From Bacteroidales bacterium (GTDB taxonomy: Bacteria > Bacteroidota > Bacteroidia > Bacteroidales > UBA932), in assembly GCA_017464245.1 (NCBI GenBank), contig JAFUDV010000076.1:1-41713 (forward strand): 41,713 nucleotides of DNA. The letters are read 5' to 3'. A program made the translations under genes and the position numbers. Positions 24,454 through 31,967 of this stretch are shown here, piece by piece (position 1 is the first letter of the stretch; each line of letters opens with the position of its first letter). The notes beneath the pieces were generated by a model. That model ran no database searches, had not been told where the DNA came from, and saw only the letters and a program-made list of their open reading frames with translations.

Positions 24454-25707
24454 ATGGAACTCGATATCAACAAGGACATCATGCCCCGCGAGTGGGGGGA
24501 GGAGAATTCCATCATCAAGGTCATCGGCGTCGGCGGCGGAGGCTGCAATGCCGTGAACTACATGTACAAGCAGAAGATCAAGGGCTGCAACTTCATCGTG
24601 TGCAACACCGACGCGCAGGCCCTGTACAAGAGCGAGGTTCCCACGAAGATACAGATGGGCGCCAAGGGGCTCGGCGCGGGCACCGACCCCACCGAGGGCC
24701 GGAACGCCGCCCTGGAGTCCCAGGACGAGATTGCGTCCAAGGTGCTGGACAACGGGACGGAGATGCTCTTCATCACCGCCGGCATGGGCGGCGGAACGGG
24801 AACGGGCGCCTCGCCGGTCATCGCCAAGATGGCGAAGGACCGCGGTATCCTCACCGTCGCCGTCGTGACCATCCCGTTCAAGAATGAAGGCAACGAGTCC
24901 CAGTCCAAGGCCGTGGACGGCATCCGGGAGCTGGAGAAGAACGTGGACAGCCTCCTGATCATCAACAACGAGAAGCTCTACGAGTTCTTCGGGGACACCC
25001 TCGCGCACGAGGCCTTTCCGATGGCCGACGAGGTGCTCGCCACCGCCGTCCGGGGCATCATCGAGGTGATCACCCAGCCGGGTTACATCAACGTGGACTT
25101 CAAGGACGTGTCCAAGATGATGCGGAACTCCGGGATGGCCCTCATGGGCACCGGCGTGGGCACGGGCAACAACCGCCTGGAGGATGCCGTGAAGGGCGCC
25201 TTCGAGTCTCCGCTCCTGAACGACTTCGACCTCAAGACGGCGAAGAACGTCCTCATCAACATCACCTCCGGCAACAACGAGCGCGGCATCAAGATGAAGG
25301 AGCTCGAGACCATCGACCAGATGATCACCGAGTACACCGGCAGCGCCAACCGCTTCAAGAAGGGCCTCATCTGGGACGACGACCCGGAGATCGGCGACAA
25401 GGTGCGCATCACCGCCATCGTCACGGGCTTCGACATGGGCAAGCTCGGGGAGATCACCGACGTGAACCTCGGGAACCTTGTCATCATCGACAGCGGATTC
25501 CAGTGGGAGACCACCTACAAGGGCCAGGAAGTCCCCCTGCCGGACGTGACGCCCTCGATCAAAGTCGGTTTCAACACCGCCGAAACTACCCGCCGCTTCC
25601 ACTTCGACGCGGACTCCAAGCCCTGCCTGTGCGTGGAGCCCGGCCAGAACCTGAGCGTCCTGGAGGCCGTCCCGGCCATCCGCCGGGCGCATGCTGAGAA
25701 AAAATAG
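24454..25707 (+). CDS. ftsZ: FtsZ, tubulin-like division GTPase
   Basis: FtsZ forms the Z ring. The 417-residue protein has the GTP-binding VGGGGCNAVNYM, the tubulin signature GGGTGTGASPVIA (about 111-123), the T7 synergy-loop region NVDFKDVSKMM, and the GTPase-domain end DKVRITAIVTGF at about 310. The linker after about residue 320 has roughly 75 residues, and the end (VLEAVPAIRRAHAEKK) resembles the conserved C-terminal peptide that binds FtsA. It is the last gene of the dcw cluster. No U-rich terminator follows within 100 nt; the next 570 nt hold only repeats and the gltX promoter. Confidence 0.97.
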   Translation: MELDINKDIMPREWGEENSIIKVIGVGGGGCNAVNYMYKQKIKGCNFIVCNTDAQALYKSEVPTKIQMGAKGLGAGTDPTEGRNAALESQDEIASKVLDNGTEMLFITAGMGGGTGTGASPVIAKMAKDRGILTVAVVTIPFKNEGNESQSKAVDGIRELEKNVDSLLIINNEKLYEFFGDTLAHEAFPMADEVLATAVRGIIEVITQPGYINVDFKDVSKMMRNSGMALMGTGVGTGNNRLEDAVKGAFESPLLNDFDLKTAKNVLINITSGNNERGIKMKELETIDQMITEYTGSANRFKKGLIWDDDPEIGDKVRITAIVTGFDMGKLGEITDVNLGNLVIIDSGFQWETTYKGQEVPLPDVTPSIKVGFNTAETTRRFHFDADSKPCLCVEPGQNLSVLEAVPAIRRAHAEKK

Positions 25708-25716
25708 CCGCCTTAC

Positions 25717-25772
25717 AATAGGGAGCGCCTGAATGGGAACACCTGAATAGGGAGCGCCCGACGTAGATGGGA
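25717..25772. repeat. Short ~15-bp tandem repeats after ftsZ
   Basis: The stretch reads as three to four degenerate units of about 15 bp, each starting with GGGA or GATGGGA (GGGAGCGCCTGAAT, GGGAACACCTGAATA, GGGAGCGCCCGACGTA, then GATGGGACC). The 13-mer AATAGGGAGCGCC occurs exactly at 25717-25729 and 25746-25758. No function is apparent. Confidence 0.6.
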
Positions 25773-25820
25773 CCTGTCGCCCAACGAGACACAGATGGGA
25801 GGACCACCTTTTACGTTATA

Positions 25821-26015
25821 CAGTGCCACTTGAGAGGTGCACCAAATTGTGCACCTCTCGAAACTCAACTTATTAAGAATCAGCGCGATGAACTTCAAGA
25901 GGTGCACGTCCGGGTGTACCTCTTGAAACACAACAATCTGACTATCAGCATCCTGCCACTTGAGAGGTGCACATAACGATGCAGCTCCGGACACAAGAAA
26001 AGAGGATAACCCAAG
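25821..26015. repeat. Three-copy 65-bp tandem repeat, each unit built around a palindrome
   Basis: The core GAGGTGCAC occurs at 25834, 25899 and 25964, exactly 65 bp apart. Units 1 and 2 agree at 40 of 65 positions by my count. Unit 1 forms a perfect 11-bp stem, GAGAGGTGCAC (25832-25842) with its complement at 25849-25859 and loop CAAATT. Unit 2 forms a 14-bp stem, TTCAAGAGGTGCAC (25894-25907) with 25914-25927, holding one G-T pair and loop GTCCGG. Unit 3 has lost most of its right arm. TGCCACTTGAGAGGTGCAC is identical in units 1 and 3. The paired changes in units 1 and 2 keep the stems, suggesting that folding or a dyad protein site matters. Confidence 0.8.
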
Positions 26016-26246
26016 TCGTTTTCCTGCCGCCGTGACGCAAATGCGGAAAAACAGCCCTGGATGGCCCTCCACATGCCGACGTGGCAAGGTTTTCCGCCCA
26101 ATTGGCCGTTTTTCCGGACGCGTCGGCAGCCAGAGCCCTGCAGAAGCGCGATTCGCCGCAAATGCGGCCAAGCGGCGATGATGGCTTCGTTCGTCTGTTT
26201 GGCCTCGAGCCGGCCATTGCAAAACGGTGTTTTCCGATAAAATGAT
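26016..26246. other. Gene-free stretch between the 65-bp array and the gltX promoter
   Basis: I see no convincing gene here on either strand. It holds an 11-bp direct repeat CGCAAATGCGG (26036-26046 and 26157-26167) and an imperfect inverted pair (GGAAAAACAGCC near 26045-26056 against GGCCGTTTTTCC near 26104-26115). Open frames that cross it continue antisense to gltX and have no recognisable motifs. Confidence 0.6.
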
Positions 26247-26254
26247 TAACTTTG
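26247..26254 (+). promoter_or_regulatory. Predicted -7 box for gltX
   Basis: TAACTTTG matches TAnnTTTG and ends 25 nt before the gltX ATG, giving a leader of about 20 nt. The nearest TTG upstream (26217-26219) is spaced too widely to be a confident -33 element. The surrounding drop in GC content supports a promoter. Confidence 0.65.
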
Positions 26255-26279
26255 CAACTCCTATACGATCAATACAACG

Positions 26280-28061
26280 ATGGAAAGAAGAACACGCGTC
26301 AGATTCGCCCCCTCTCCGACCGGTCCGCTCCATATGGGCGGCGTCCGCACGGCCTTGTACAACTACCTGTATGCCAAGCAGCACGGTGGTGATTTCATCC
26401 TCCGGATCGAGGATACGGACTCCAACCGGTTCGTCCCGGGCGCGGAGCAGTATATCATCGAAGCGCTGAACTGGTGCGGCATCGTCCCCGACGAGGGCGT
26501 GGATGCCGACGGCAAGGTGGTCGAGACCGCATCGGCCCGGCACCCGCATGCCCCGTACCGCCAGAGCCAGCGGAGGCCGATCTACCGCGAGTACGCGGAG
26601 CAGCTCGTGGAGGCCGGATGGGCCTACTACGCCTTCGACTCCGCCGAGGAACTGGACGCCTGCCGCAAGGCCGCCGAGGCCGAGGGTCAGACGTTCACAT
26701 ACAACGCCGTGACGCGCGAGAAGATGCGGAACTCCCTGACGTTGCCGGCCGATGAGGTACAGCGGCTGCTCGCCGGGACCTCGCATTGGACAGTACGCTT
26801 CAAGATGCCCGTGAACCGGGTGGTGGAGATGGACGACCTCATCCGCGGCCACATCTCCGTCAATACCGACACCCTGGACGACAAGGTGCTCTGGAAGCGG
26901 GCCGACGAACTACCGACCTACCATCTCGCCAACATCGTGGACGACCACCTGATGGAAATCACCGAAGTCATCCGCGGCGAGGAGTGGCTTCCTTCCCTTC
27001 CCCTGCATTATCTTCTGTATGAGGCGTTTGGATGGACTGACACCATGCCGCGCTTCGCGCACCTGTCGCTGCTTTTGAAGCCGGACGGCAAGGGCAAGCT
27101 CTCCAAGCGCGACGGTGACCGCCTGGGATTCCCGGTGTTCCCGCTGCGCTGGGTCAATGCCGAGGGCGAAGTCTCCCGCGGCTACCGCGAGGACGGCTAC
27201 TTCCCGGAGGCCTTCGTAAACATGCTCGCCTTCCTGGGCTGGAACCCGGGAGACGACACGGAACTCTACACCCTCGAGGAGCTGGTTCCGGTGTTCTCCC
27301 TGGAGCGCGTCATCAAGTCCGGCGCCCGCTTCAATGCCGACAAAGCCAAGTGGTACAACAAGGAGTATCTCCGCACCAAGCCCGCGGAAGAACTGGCCCG
27401 GCTCTTCACCCCGGTCCTGGAGGCCCACGGCATCCAGGTCGTGGACTGCCCCGCCTGCGCCCTCGTGGCCGGGTCGGAACTTTCTCCGGAAGGCTATGAT
27501 TTCCAGAACCAGATCTTCACGGTCGATTATGTAGCCCGGGTTATCGAAACCCTCCGCGACCGCGCCACCTTCGTCGCCGATTTCTGGGACATCGCCCCGT
27601 ACCTGTTCATCGCCCCCGAGAACTATGACGCCTTCGGCGTGAAGGCCGGCGCCGCGGTGAACGACAAGCCGGCGGACCCGCGCCGCGCCGCCGATCCGCG
27701 TGCCAAGGTCTATGATGACGCAGCCACGGCTCCCTTCCTGGCGAAGGACGTGGACAAGTTCTGGAAGCCCGACTGGTACGAGTACTGTTTCGAGGTGTGC
27801 CAGCACATCACCGGCCGCGAATTCGGCTTCGACGACCTCGAGGTTTATCGCGGCACGCTGGAAGTCCCGGCCCTGGAGAAGGAGCTCGAGGACTACATCA
27901 AGATGCGCGAGTATCCGATGGGGAAGGTCATGAACAGCCTGCGCCTCGCCCTCACCGGCAGCGCCTCCGGCCTGGGCATCGCCGCCATCCTCTCCCTCAT
28001 CGGCCGCAAGGAATTCGCCCGCCGGATGACCTTCGTCGCCAACCGGCTGGGACGGATCTGA
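26280..28061 (+). CDS. gltX: Glutamate--tRNA ligase
   Basis: Charges tRNA-Glu with glutamate. The class I catalytic domain has the HIGH-type motif APSPTGPLHMGG near residues 10-21, the IEDTDSNRF segment, the HLANIVDDHLM region, and the KMSKS-type loop KLSKRDGDRLG at about 273. At 593 residues it is about 90 longer than Bacteroides GltX (about 505). Extra residues are seen after DEGVDADGK (about 80-95) and within the C-terminal anticodon-binding part (for example KPADPRRAADPRAK and the stretch around FEVCQHITGREFGFDD). These may be lineage-specific insertions. It converges on truB with only 6 nt between the stop codons. Confidence 0.95.
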   Translation: MERRTRVRFAPSPTGPLHMGGVRTALYNYLYAKQHGGDFILRIEDTDSNRFVPGAEQYIIEALNWCGIVPDEGVDADGKVVETASARHPHAPYRQSQRRPIYREYAEQLVEAGWAYYAFDSAEELDACRKAAEAEGQTFTYNAVTREKMRNSLTLPADEVQRLLAGTSHWTVRFKMPVNRVVEMDDLIRGHISVNTDTLDDKVLWKRADELPTYHLANIVDDHLMEITEVIRGEEWLPSLPLHYLLYEAFGWTDTMPRFAHLSLLLKPDGKGKLSKRDGDRLGFPVFPLRWVNAEGEVSRGYREDGYFPEAFVNMLAFLGWNPGDDTELYTLEELVPVFSLERVIKSGARFNADKAKWYNKEYLRTKPAEELARLFTPVLEAHGIQVVDCPACALVAGSELSPEGYDFQNQIFTVDYVARVIETLRDRATFVADFWDIAPYLFIAPENYDAFGVKAGAAVNDKPADPRRAADPRAKVYDDAATAPFLAKDVDKFWKPDWYEYCFEVCQHITGREFGFDDLEVYRGTLEVPALEKELEDYIKMREYPMGKVMNSLRLALTGSASGLGIAAILSLIGRKEFARRMTFVANRLGRI

Positions 28062-28067
28062 CCGTCG

Positions 28068-29048
28068 TCACTCCGAAAGGAGGGCGAGGGCTGCGTCCAG
28101 AGACAGGGCGTCTTCCAGGCGGAAGGCGCCTGTTTTCGTGCGGACGAGGCCGGACAGGTGCGCGCCGGAGCCGAGGGCTTCGCCGAGGTCGCGGGCGAAG
28201 GCGCGGATGTACGTGCCCTTGGAGCAGGCGATGCGGATCCGTGCCGTGGGAAGGCCTAGGGAAGCGGTGTCCGCTACGTTGATGCGGGAAGAGGCAGATT
28301 TTTCGACTCCGCCTCCGGCTCCGCTCAAAATGACAGTGGGGTCGCTCGGAATGACAGAATCGCAGTACGCGGCATCCGCATCCGGAGTCGGACAACTTTT
28401 TTCCGACCTTTTTTCGGGAGGAAAAAAGTTAGTCCGCGGAGGTACAGCGGATGCCGGATCAAAATCCAGCAGCTCCAGTTCGGAGAGGGTGATGCGGCTG
28501 TGGTGGAGGGTTTCCAGGGCGGCGGTATCGAAGTCGGGGTCCAGGTCACCGCGCTGAGCCTTCCGGTACATCTTGCGGGCCAGTTCGTAAGCGCGGACCC
28601 CATCGACGGACTTGGCGCTGAAAAGGGGCGCAACCTGCTCCTGGGGGCCGATGAAACCTTCCAGCGCCTTGCGGACGGCCTCCTCGGTGATGTGCTCGTA
28701 AGGGAATGTCCGGTCCACCTCCTTCTCCAGGTCGTAGGAGGGGGTGGTGGCGCCGAAACGGATGTCGGCGATGTATTCCTTGTCGTGGTCCTGGAACTCC
28801 TGCGCCCGCTTGCAGGCCGGGCCGATGCATACGAGGAGCACGCCCGTTGCCAGCGGATCCAGCGTCCCGGCATGGCCCACCTTCAGGTTCTTCTTCCGGA
28901 AGTGCCTGAAAGCTGCGAATTTGACCTTCCGGATGACATCGGCCGAGGTCCATCGATAGGGTTTGTCGATGGGGAGGACGATGCCGTCCGGGTAGTCAGC
29001 GATGTTGTGGGACAGGACTGTCCCGGGAACAGGCTGGAAGAAACTCAT
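28068..29048 (-). CDS. truB: tRNA pseudouridine-55 synthase TruB with a repeat-derived insertion
   Basis: TruB isomerises U55 in the T-loop of tRNAs. Conserved parts are LPIDKPYRWTSADVIRKVK, the catalytic-Asp motif GHAGTLDPLATGVL (D64), KEYIADIRFGATTPSYD, FSAKSVDGVRAYELAR, and RIACSKGTYIRAFARDLGEAL. Bacteroidota enzymes run almost directly from ELELLDF to the IRIACSKGTYIRA strand. Here about 69 codons (residues about 199-267, roughly 28248-28454) are inserted between them. The inserted peptide (NFFPPEKRSEKS ... VILSGAGGGVEKSASS) is the translation of dispersed repeat DNA described in two separate entries. The frame is kept and the active-site motifs are intact, so the enzyme may still work with a surface loop. 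It is coupled to rpiB by ATGA. Confidence 0.93.
   Translation of the reverse strand: MSFFQPVPGTVLSHNIADYPDGIVLPIDKPYRWTSADVIRKVKFAAFRHFRKKNLKVGHAGTLDPLATGVLLVCIGPACKRAQEFQDHDKEYIADIRFGATTPSYDLEKEVDRTFPYEHITEEAVRKALEGFIGPQEQVAPLFSAKSVDGVRAYELARKMYRKAQRGDLDPDFDTAALETLHHSRITLSELELLDFDPASAVPPRTNFFPPEKRSEKSCPTPDADAAYCDSVIPSDPTVILSGAGGGVEKSASSRINVADTASLGLPTARIRIACSKGTYIRAFARDLGEALGSGAHLSGLVRTKTGAFRLEDALSLDAALALLSE
28296..28357. repeat. Dispersed Bacteroidota intergenic-type repeat inside truB
   Basis: The plus strand reads AGATTTTTCGACTCC, then GCTCCGCTCAAAATGACA (to 28335), followed by a second partial end GGGTCGCTCGGAATGACAG. This is the familiar repeat whose other strand begins TGTCATTTTGAGCGG and ends GTCGAAAAATCT, and whose third frame gives the spurious 'CHSER...' peptide often seen in annotations of these genomes. 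Such repeats normally lie between genes; here it is within the truB reading frame. A related copy is at 35894-35931. Confidence 0.75.
28389..28436. repeat. Inverted repeat (T-rich hairpin) inside truB
   Basis: CGGACAACTTTTTTCC (28389-28404) pairs with GGAAAAAAGTTAGTCCG (28420-28436) apart from one unpaired base, around a 15-nt loop. It adjoins the other repeat within the same inserted segment of truB. It resembles a transcription terminator or REP-like hairpin rather than coding DNA, yet it is translated as part of NFFPPEKRSEKS. Confidence 0.75.
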
Positions 29049-29476
29049 CGGCAGGGCATCTTGTCGATACGGCGCTGGTGGCGGCCGCCTTCGAAGGCGG
29101 TGTCCAGCCAGGTGCGGACGATGTTGGAGGCGACGCGGTACGGGATGAAGCGGGCCGGGAGGACCAGCACGTTCGCGTTGTTATGGGCCTTCACGAGGCG
29201 GCCCACCTCGGAGGACCAGGCGAGGCCGGCCCGGATGCCCTGGTGCTTGTTCAGGGTGATGGCCATACCGTTACCGGTGCCGCAAAGGGCGATGCCAAGC
29301 TCCACTTCCCCACCCTCGACCGCCTGTGCGAGACGGTGCGCGAAGTCGGGATAGTCGCAGCTCACCTCGGAGTCGGTCCCGTAATTGATGACCTCGATGC
29401 CGCGCTCGCGCAGCATCTTCATGAGTTTCTTCTTGTACTCCACGCCGGCGTGGTCGTTGCAGATTCCTATTCTCAT
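29045..29476 (-). CDS. rpiB: Ribose-5-phosphate isomerase B
   Basis: RpiB interconverts ribose 5-phosphate and ribulose 5-phosphate in the pentose phosphate pathway. The 143-residue protein matches the family length. It shows NDHAG at the N-terminus, the catalytic Cys65 in ALCGTGNGM, and His98 in KAHNNANVL, the same spacing as Cys66/His99 of the E. coli enzyme. Its TGA overlaps the truB ATG, and its own ATG overlaps the stop of the HPr-kinase-like gene, so three genes are read as one minus-strand unit. Related lactose/galactose isomerases (LacAB) are unlikely as there is no tagatose pathway gene here. Confidence 0.95.
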   Translation of the reverse strand: MRIGICNDHAGVEYKKKLMKMLRERGIEVINYGTDSEVSCDYPDFAHRLAQAVEGGEVELGIALCGTGNGMAITLNKHQGIRAGLAWSSEVGRLVKAHNNANVLVLPARFIPYRVASNIVRTWLDTAFEGGRHQRRIDKMPCR

Positions 29477-30555
29477 AGCGTAATGGCTTGTTTACATACC
29501 CGGACCGCCTCTTCGTCGGGGCGGCACTGGAGGCGGTAGCAGGGAACGGTCATGGCAACCCGTTCGATGGTAGGGACCAGCAGGTCCATGATGCCGTGGT
29601 TCCAGCGGATGGTGGAGACGGCGGCGATAACGCTCGCATAGGCCTGGAGAGGCTCCAGGCGTGTGATCCGGTTCTCCGGATACTGTTCCAGCCGCACGAG
29701 GGCGCCCACCGGGGCCGATACGTTCCGGTAGCACAGCGTCTTGCCGCTCCAGGGAGAGCCATACACGACGAAGCCGCCGTTCTCCAGGCGGATGACGGGA
29801 TTGTCGTCGTTCATGAGGTCGCAGCCAGGAACAAAGTCGTGCCACAGGCGGCTGTGCGTGCTCTTTCCCGTGCCGCTCACCCCGAAGAACAGGTTTCCGC
29901 GCCCCTCATACCGGGTGACGGACGCATGCAGGAGCAACGTCCCCTGTCCGGCCGTGGCAAAGGTGTACTGGATCATCAGGGAAGTGTTGAGCTGGAAAAG
30001 CGTCGTCCTCCCGCCCACACCGGGGCTGGGATAATAATGCCCGTTCCGATACCCCTCGTCCATCACGAAATACCCCGCCCGGCGGTCCGCCGCGTACAGA
30101 TATTCGTAAATGGTCTTTCCTTCAAACAGATAACCGTAATAGAAAGGAGGGACCTCCTCCACCGCCGTAGCCAGGGCCCATGATGCCCGCGCATCCTCGA
30201 ATCCTTCGGGAATCCCCGCATGGACCGTCAAGGTGAACAGGGGCTCGCCGTCCGCAACCTCGAAAGGCGCATACTGGAGGAAATCCAGGGCATGCCGGAA
30301 AGCGTCCCGTTCACCGGCCCCCATCGCATCCCACTTCTCCCGGGTCATGGCCTCCTTGCCCATCAGGTCTTCGTTCACGGAGAGCTGTTCCTGCCGGTCC
30401 GCCGGAACGGACTCGATGCCGATGTCCTCCCCTTTCCGAAGCCGGTCCACGAGTTCCACTTGTTTCGGAGTCAATGCCTTGAACGTCCAGGGGGCCTCCA
30501 GCACGACTTCCACCGCATGCCCGCCGATCCGGTATCGCTTTCTTTCCTCTTTCAT
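29473..30555 (-). CDS. HPr kinase/PEP carboxykinase-like P-loop protein, function unknown
   Basis: A 360-residue protein whose C-terminal half belongs to the HprK/PEPCK-like kinase fold. Visible motifs are LLLHASVTRYEGRGNLFFGVSGTGKSTHSRLW with the P-loop at residues 225-232 (quoted in part: GVSGTGKS), an acidic Walker-B-like NDDNP at 249-253, and a second glycine loop GSPWSGKT at 266-273. The N-terminal 200 residues do not resemble HPr kinase and there is no HPr or PTS gene here, so the substrate is unknown. The start MKEERKRYRIGG was chosen over a longer frame because that frame reads back through the intergenic promoter region. It overlaps rpiB by ATGA and diverges from the fucosidase gene 61 nt away. 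Confidence 0.8.
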   Translation of the reverse strand: MKEERKRYRIGGHAVEVVLEAPWTFKALTPKQVELVDRLRKGEDIGIESVPADRQEQLSVNEDLMGKEAMTREKWDAMGAGERDAFRHALDFLQYAPFEVADGEPLFTLTVHAGIPEGFEDARASWALATAVEEVPPFYYGYLFEGKTIYEYLYAADRRAGYFVMDEGYRNGHYYPSPGVGGRTTLFQLNTSLMIQYTFATAGQGTLLLHASVTRYEGRGNLFFGVSGTGKSTHSRLWHDFVPGCDLMNDDNPVIRLENGGFVVYGSPWSGKTLCYRNVSAPVGALVRLEQYPENRITRLEPLQAYASVIAAVSTIRWNHGIMDLLVPTIERVAMTVPCYRLQCRPDEEAVRVCKQAITL

Positions 30556-30561
30556 AACATA

Positions 30562-30611
30562 CAAAGATGTGCAAAAATTGTGGATTATCCAATCGGGAAA
30601 TGCTATCTTTG
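30562..30611. promoter_or_regulatory. Overlapping divergent promoters around a short palindrome
   Basis: Plus strand: TTG at 30578-30580 and the -7 box TATCTTTG at 30604-30611 (spacer 23), facing the fucosidase gene. Minus strand: TTG (complement of 30590-30592), spacer 20, then CATCTTTG (complement of 30562-30569), facing the kinase-like gene. The -33 elements form the ends of a palindrome, TGGAT-T-ATCCA at 30581-30591, which could also be an operator. The -7 boxes end only 5 nt (plus) and 6 nt (minus) before the start codons, so both mRNAs would be leaderless or nearly so. Confidence 0.6.
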
Positions 30612-30616
30612 CACAT

Positions 30617-31960
30617 ATGAGAAAGAGGATTATCGCATGCATCGCCTTGATGGCGGCCCTGCTGCCGGCGGGGGCGCAGCGCCCCGGCGAGACGCCGGAG
30701 CAGAAGGCCGGAAGGATGGCCTGGTTCGACAGCGCCAAGCTGGGCATCTTCATCCACTGGGGCGTCTATGCCGTGAAGGGCGTGTCCGAAAGCTGGTCGT
30801 TCTACAACAATTACCTGCCCTACGAGGAGTACATGGCGCAGGCGTCCGGCTTCACCGCCGCGGCCTACAAGCCCGCCGAGTGGGCGAAGCTCATCAAGGA
30901 AAGCGGCGCACAGTACACCGTCATCACCTCCAAGCACCATGACGGCGTGGCGCTTTGGGACTCCAAGGCCTCGGACCTGAGCATCCCGAAGCAGACGCCC
31001 GCAGGGCGCGATGTACTCACCCCCTTCGTCAAGGAAGCCCGCAGGCAGGGGCTGAAGGTCGGTCTCTACTATTCCCTGCTGGACTGGTCACACCCGGACT
31101 ATCCCAACTTCACCAAGACGGCGACCCGTTACGCGATCGCCGACGACCCGGCCCGCTGGCAGCGCTTCGTGGACTTCGACTTCGCCCAGCTCCGCGAGCT
31201 CTCCCAGGCCTATAAGCCGGACCTCTTCTGGTTCGACGGCGACTGGGAGCAGACCGCCGGGACCTGGCATGCGCCCGAGATCATCGACCTGCTCACCTCC
31301 TACAACAAGGACGTCATCGTGAACTCCCGCATCCAGGGATACGGCGACTACGGCACCCCGGAGCAGGGCGTCCCGACCGTCCGGCCCGAGGACCGCTGGT
31401 GGGAGCTGTGCTACACCATCAACGACTCCTGGGGCTTCCAGCACACGGACCTCAACTTCAAGACCCCGCAGATGGTCCTCAAGACCTTCGTGGACTGCCT
31501 GTCCATGGGCGGGAACCTCCTGCTGGACATCGGTCCGCGCGAAGACGGGTCCATTCCGGAGGAAGAGGTTGCCGTCCTGAAGGAGCTGGGCCGATGGACC
31601 AAGAAGCACAAGGAGGCCATCTACGGCACCCGTGCGGGCATTCCGGCCGGTTTCGCCCCCGGGTACACCACCCTGAACGAGGCCGGCGACATCCTGTACG
31701 TGTACCTCCCCTACCGCCCCAACGGCGCCGTGGAAATAAAGGGGATCATGAACCAGGTCCAGCGCGTCTGGGTGGTCGGGAGCGGCAACATGCTGGGCTA
31801 CAAAGTCTATAACAAGGTCTATTGGAACGAGGTCCCCGGCCTGCTGGAGATCGACGTTCCCGAGCAGGCGCTGGACCCGGGCATCACGGTCCTCGCCATC
31901 CTGCTGGACGGTCCCGTAAAACTGTACAAGGGCGCCGGCCAGGTCATCACCGCCAATTAA
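30617..31960 (+). CDS. Secreted alpha-L-fucosidase, GH29 family
   Basis: A retaining glycosidase that removes alpha-linked L-fucose from glycans. The start MRKRIIACIALMAALLPAGAQ gives a clear signal peptide with cleavage near AQRP, so the enzyme is periplasmic or exported. The 447-residue protein has the GH29 landmarks FIHWGVYAVKG, AQYTVITSKHHDGVALWDS, GLKVGLYYSLLDWSHPDY and the nucleophile Asp207 in LFWFDGDWE, followed by the NGRPE-equivalent region and MGGNLLLDIGPREDGSIP. Longer upstream in-frame sequence crosses the promoter and is not credible. The PNGase F-type gene starts 7 nt after its stop, which suggests joint action on fucosylated N-glycans. Confidence 0.94.
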   Translation: MRKRIIACIALMAALLPAGAQRPGETPEQKAGRMAWFDSAKLGIFIHWGVYAVKGVSESWSFYNNYLPYEEYMAQASGFTAAAYKPAEWAKLIKESGAQYTVITSKHHDGVALWDSKASDLSIPKQTPAGRDVLTPFVKEARRQGLKVGLYYSLLDWSHPDYPNFTKTATRYAIADDPARWQRFVDFDFAQLRELSQAYKPDLFWFDGDWEQTAGTWHAPEIIDLLTSYNKDVIVNSRIQGYGDYGTPEQGVPTVRPEDRWWELCYTINDSWGFQHTDLNFKTPQMVLKTFVDCLSMGGNLLLDIGPREDGSIPEEEVAVLKELGRWTKKHKEAIYGTRAGIPAGFAPGYTTLNEAGDILYVYLPYRPNGAVEIKGIMNQVQRVWVVGSGNMLGYKVYNKVYWNEVPGLLEIDVPEQALDPGITVLAILLDGPVKLYKGAGQVITAN

Positions 31961-31967
31961 TGACACC

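Noticed and set aside
25821..26015. CRISPR array
   Set aside because: Only three degenerate units, no conserved direct repeat of 24-40 bp with unique spacers, and no cas genes.
26130..26200. A tRNA-like stretch (GATTCGCC region)
   Set aside because: No acceptor, D or anticodon stems can be assembled around it.
25713..26852. 379-codon minus-strand frame across the ftsZ-gltX gap
   Set aside because: It runs antisense through gltX and through tandem repeats whose 65-bp period is not a multiple of three; no conserved motif.
27997..28395. Minus-strand frame encoding a 'CHSER...' peptide
   Set aside because: This is the well-known spurious translation of the dispersed repeat; the region belongs to truB in another frame.
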